Below, piece by piece: positions 5,655 through 6,688 of a stretch of 6,688 bases of DNA (positions within the stretch are counted from its first letter, which is position 1; each line of letters starts with the position of its first letter). The DNA comes from Acidimicrobiaceae bacterium (GTDB taxonomy: Bacteria; Actinomycetota; Acidimicrobiia; Acidimicrobiales; RAAP-2). Below the pieces are notes generated by a model that searched no databases, was not told the DNA's origin, and saw only the letters and a program-made list of their open reading frames with translations. The position numbers were made by a program, and so were the translations under genes. The stretch lies in NCBI GenBank assembly GCA_003135595.1, contig PLCI01000032.1, positions 888 through 7,575 of the forward strand. Reading direction: 5' to 3'.

Positions 5655-6688
5655 GCTCGCGCGTGTCGCGCGGCGGCATCCCGGCGCGCGAGGCCGTGCT
5701 GCGCTGGTCGCTGCGGATGTTCCGACGCGAGTGGCGACAGCAGATCCTGATCTGCCTGCTCGTCGCGGCCGCCGTCGCGACGACCATCCTCGGGGCCGGG
5801 ATCATCTCGGGGAGCCAGGTGCCTCAGAACGCGGGCTACGGGACGGCGAACCAGCTCGCCGCGCTGTCCGGCCAGGACCCGCACCTCGCCCAGGAGCTCA
5901 GCGCGCTGCGCTCGCACTTCGGGCAGCTGGGCGTGATCGACGCCGTGCCCGTCGCCACCGGGACGGTGTCGGGGGCGCTGCTCGAGTCCCTCGACCCGCA
6001 CGGCCCGTACGTGGCGCCGCTCGTGCAGCTCGCCTCGGGGCGCTATCCGGCTGCGCGGGGCGAGGTGGACCTCACGAGCGAGCTCGCCCAGCTCTACGGC
6101 ACGCACGTCGGTGGGACCTGGGTCGCGGCCGGCACGACGTGGCACGTCGTCGGCGAGGTCCGCACGCCGACCGACCTGAACGCGACGTTCGCGCTCGCGG
6201 CCCCCGGGGCCATCGCGCACCCCGCGACCGTCACGGCGCTGTTCGACGCGACCCCCGACCAGCTCGCGAGCTTCTCGCCGCCGAAGGCCATCTACAACAC
6301 GCTGATCGGCTCCATCGCGCCTCTGCCGGCGAGCTCGCTTGACATCGGCGAGGTGCTGCTCCTCGTCGCGGCCACGTTCGGCATGCTCTTCATCGGGCTG
6401 ATCGCGGTCGCCGGGTTCACGGTGCTCGCACGCCGACGCACACGCGCCATCGGCATGCTCGGGGCGCTCGGCGCCGACGAGTCCCTGGTTCGGCTCGCCC
6501 TGCTTGTCAACGGCCTCGTCGTCGGCGTCGCGTCGATGGCGCTCGGCGGCCTCGTCGGGCTCGCGGGGTGGTGGCTCTACGCGCCGCACCAGCAGGCGAG
6601 CGTCGGCCACGTCGTCGATCCCGCCGCGATCCCCTGGTGGCTCGTCGTGGTCGCCCTGGTGCTCGCACCGGTGACGACCACGCTGGCC
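5651..6688 (+). CDS. FtsX-like ABC permease, C-terminus cut by window edge
   Basis: The first 346 residues of an integral membrane partner for the ATPase. The N-terminus has a basic segment, then a membrane helix (about 31-52). A large extracytoplasmic domain (about 53-230) follows, fitting a MacB-like periplasmic core. A second helix (about 232-258) leads into the cytoplasmic coupling loop LARRRTRAIGMLGALGADES (259-278), the hallmark of FtsX/MacB permeases, which contacts the ATPase. A third helix lies at about 283-309, and another hydrophobic segment begins near 326 and runs to the edge. The ATG is within the ATGA that ends the ATPase gene, so translation is coupled. Many actinobacterial permeases of this context duplicate the FtsX module to about 800 residues; whether this one does is out of view. 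Roles in the family include peptide or antibiotic resistance, lipid transfer and signalling; none can be chosen here. Confidence 0.92.
   Translation, partial: MSSRVSRGGIPAREAVLRWSLRMFRREWRQQILICLLVAAAVATTILGAGIISGSQVPQNAGYGTANQLAALSGQDPHLAQELSALRSHFGQLGVIDAVPVATGTVSGALLESLDPHGPYVAPLVQLASGRYPAARGEVDLTSELAQLYGTHVGGTWVAAGTTWHVVGEVRTPTDLNATFALAAPGAIAHPATVTALFDATPDQLASFSPPKAIYNTLIGSIAPLPASSLDIGEVLLLVAATFGMLFIGLIAVAGFTVLARRRTRAIGMLGALGADESLVRLALLVNGLVVGVASMALGGLVGLAGWWLYAPHQQASVGHVVDPAAIPWWLVVVALVLAPVTTTLA

Noticed and set aside
5213..6610. 465-codon minus-strand open frame antisense to the ABC ATPase and permease
   Set aside because: Low-complexity Arg/Glu/Asp-rich translation that mirrors codon bias of the opposite genes; no family resemblance.

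Overview
The window is a high-GC chromosomal segment with actinobacterial gene content. It is compatible with a deep-branching lineage such as Acidimicrobiia, though that placement is a guess. The evidence is a class II CCA-adding enzyme with an actinobacterial-type C-terminus, set back-to-back with a DUF6049-like secreted membrane-anchored protein followed by the lipid II flippase MurJ. The same neighbourhood is known in Mycobacterium tuberculosis (Rv3907c pcnA, then mutT4, Rv3909 and Rv3910). Here the NUDIX gene usually found between pcnA and the DUF6049 gene is absent.

Left block, minus strand (1-2761): a DUF6049-like gene (767-2761) overlaps by one base the start of murJ (767 running off the left edge). 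They form a two-gene cell-envelope operon. MurJ moves lipid II across the membrane. The DUF6049 protein is exported, has a large extracytoplasmic part and one C-terminal membrane helix, and has no settled function.

Centre: a 61-bp divergent region (2762-2822) seems to hold two compact promoters. Each has a -10 hexamer 6-7 nt from a start codon, which suggests leaderless mRNAs in both directions. The plus-strand gene (2823-4220) is cca/pcnA, the tRNA nucleotidyltransferase.

Right block, plus strand (4221-6688): a 118-bp intergenic region carries a clear sigma70-type promoter (TTGACA-16-TAGGAT). An unusual array of four alternating half-sites (AGTA / ATACT / AGTAT / ATACT, one every 6 bp) lies over the -10 and the predicted transcription start. 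It precedes a three-gene operon joined by ATGA overlaps: a PadR-family repressor, a MacB/LolD-type ABC ATPase, and an FtsX-like permease truncated by the right edge. The simplest reading is that the PadR protein represses its own operon, and that an inducing signal releases expression of a MacB-like transporter or mechanotransmission complex of unknown substrate.

No tRNA, rRNA, CRISPR array, insertion sequence or phage gene was seen. The very long open frames antisense to the real genes are products of high GC content. I did not find a convincing wholly new system. The points most worth following are the PadR operator array, the paired leaderless promoters and the loss of the NUDIX gene.
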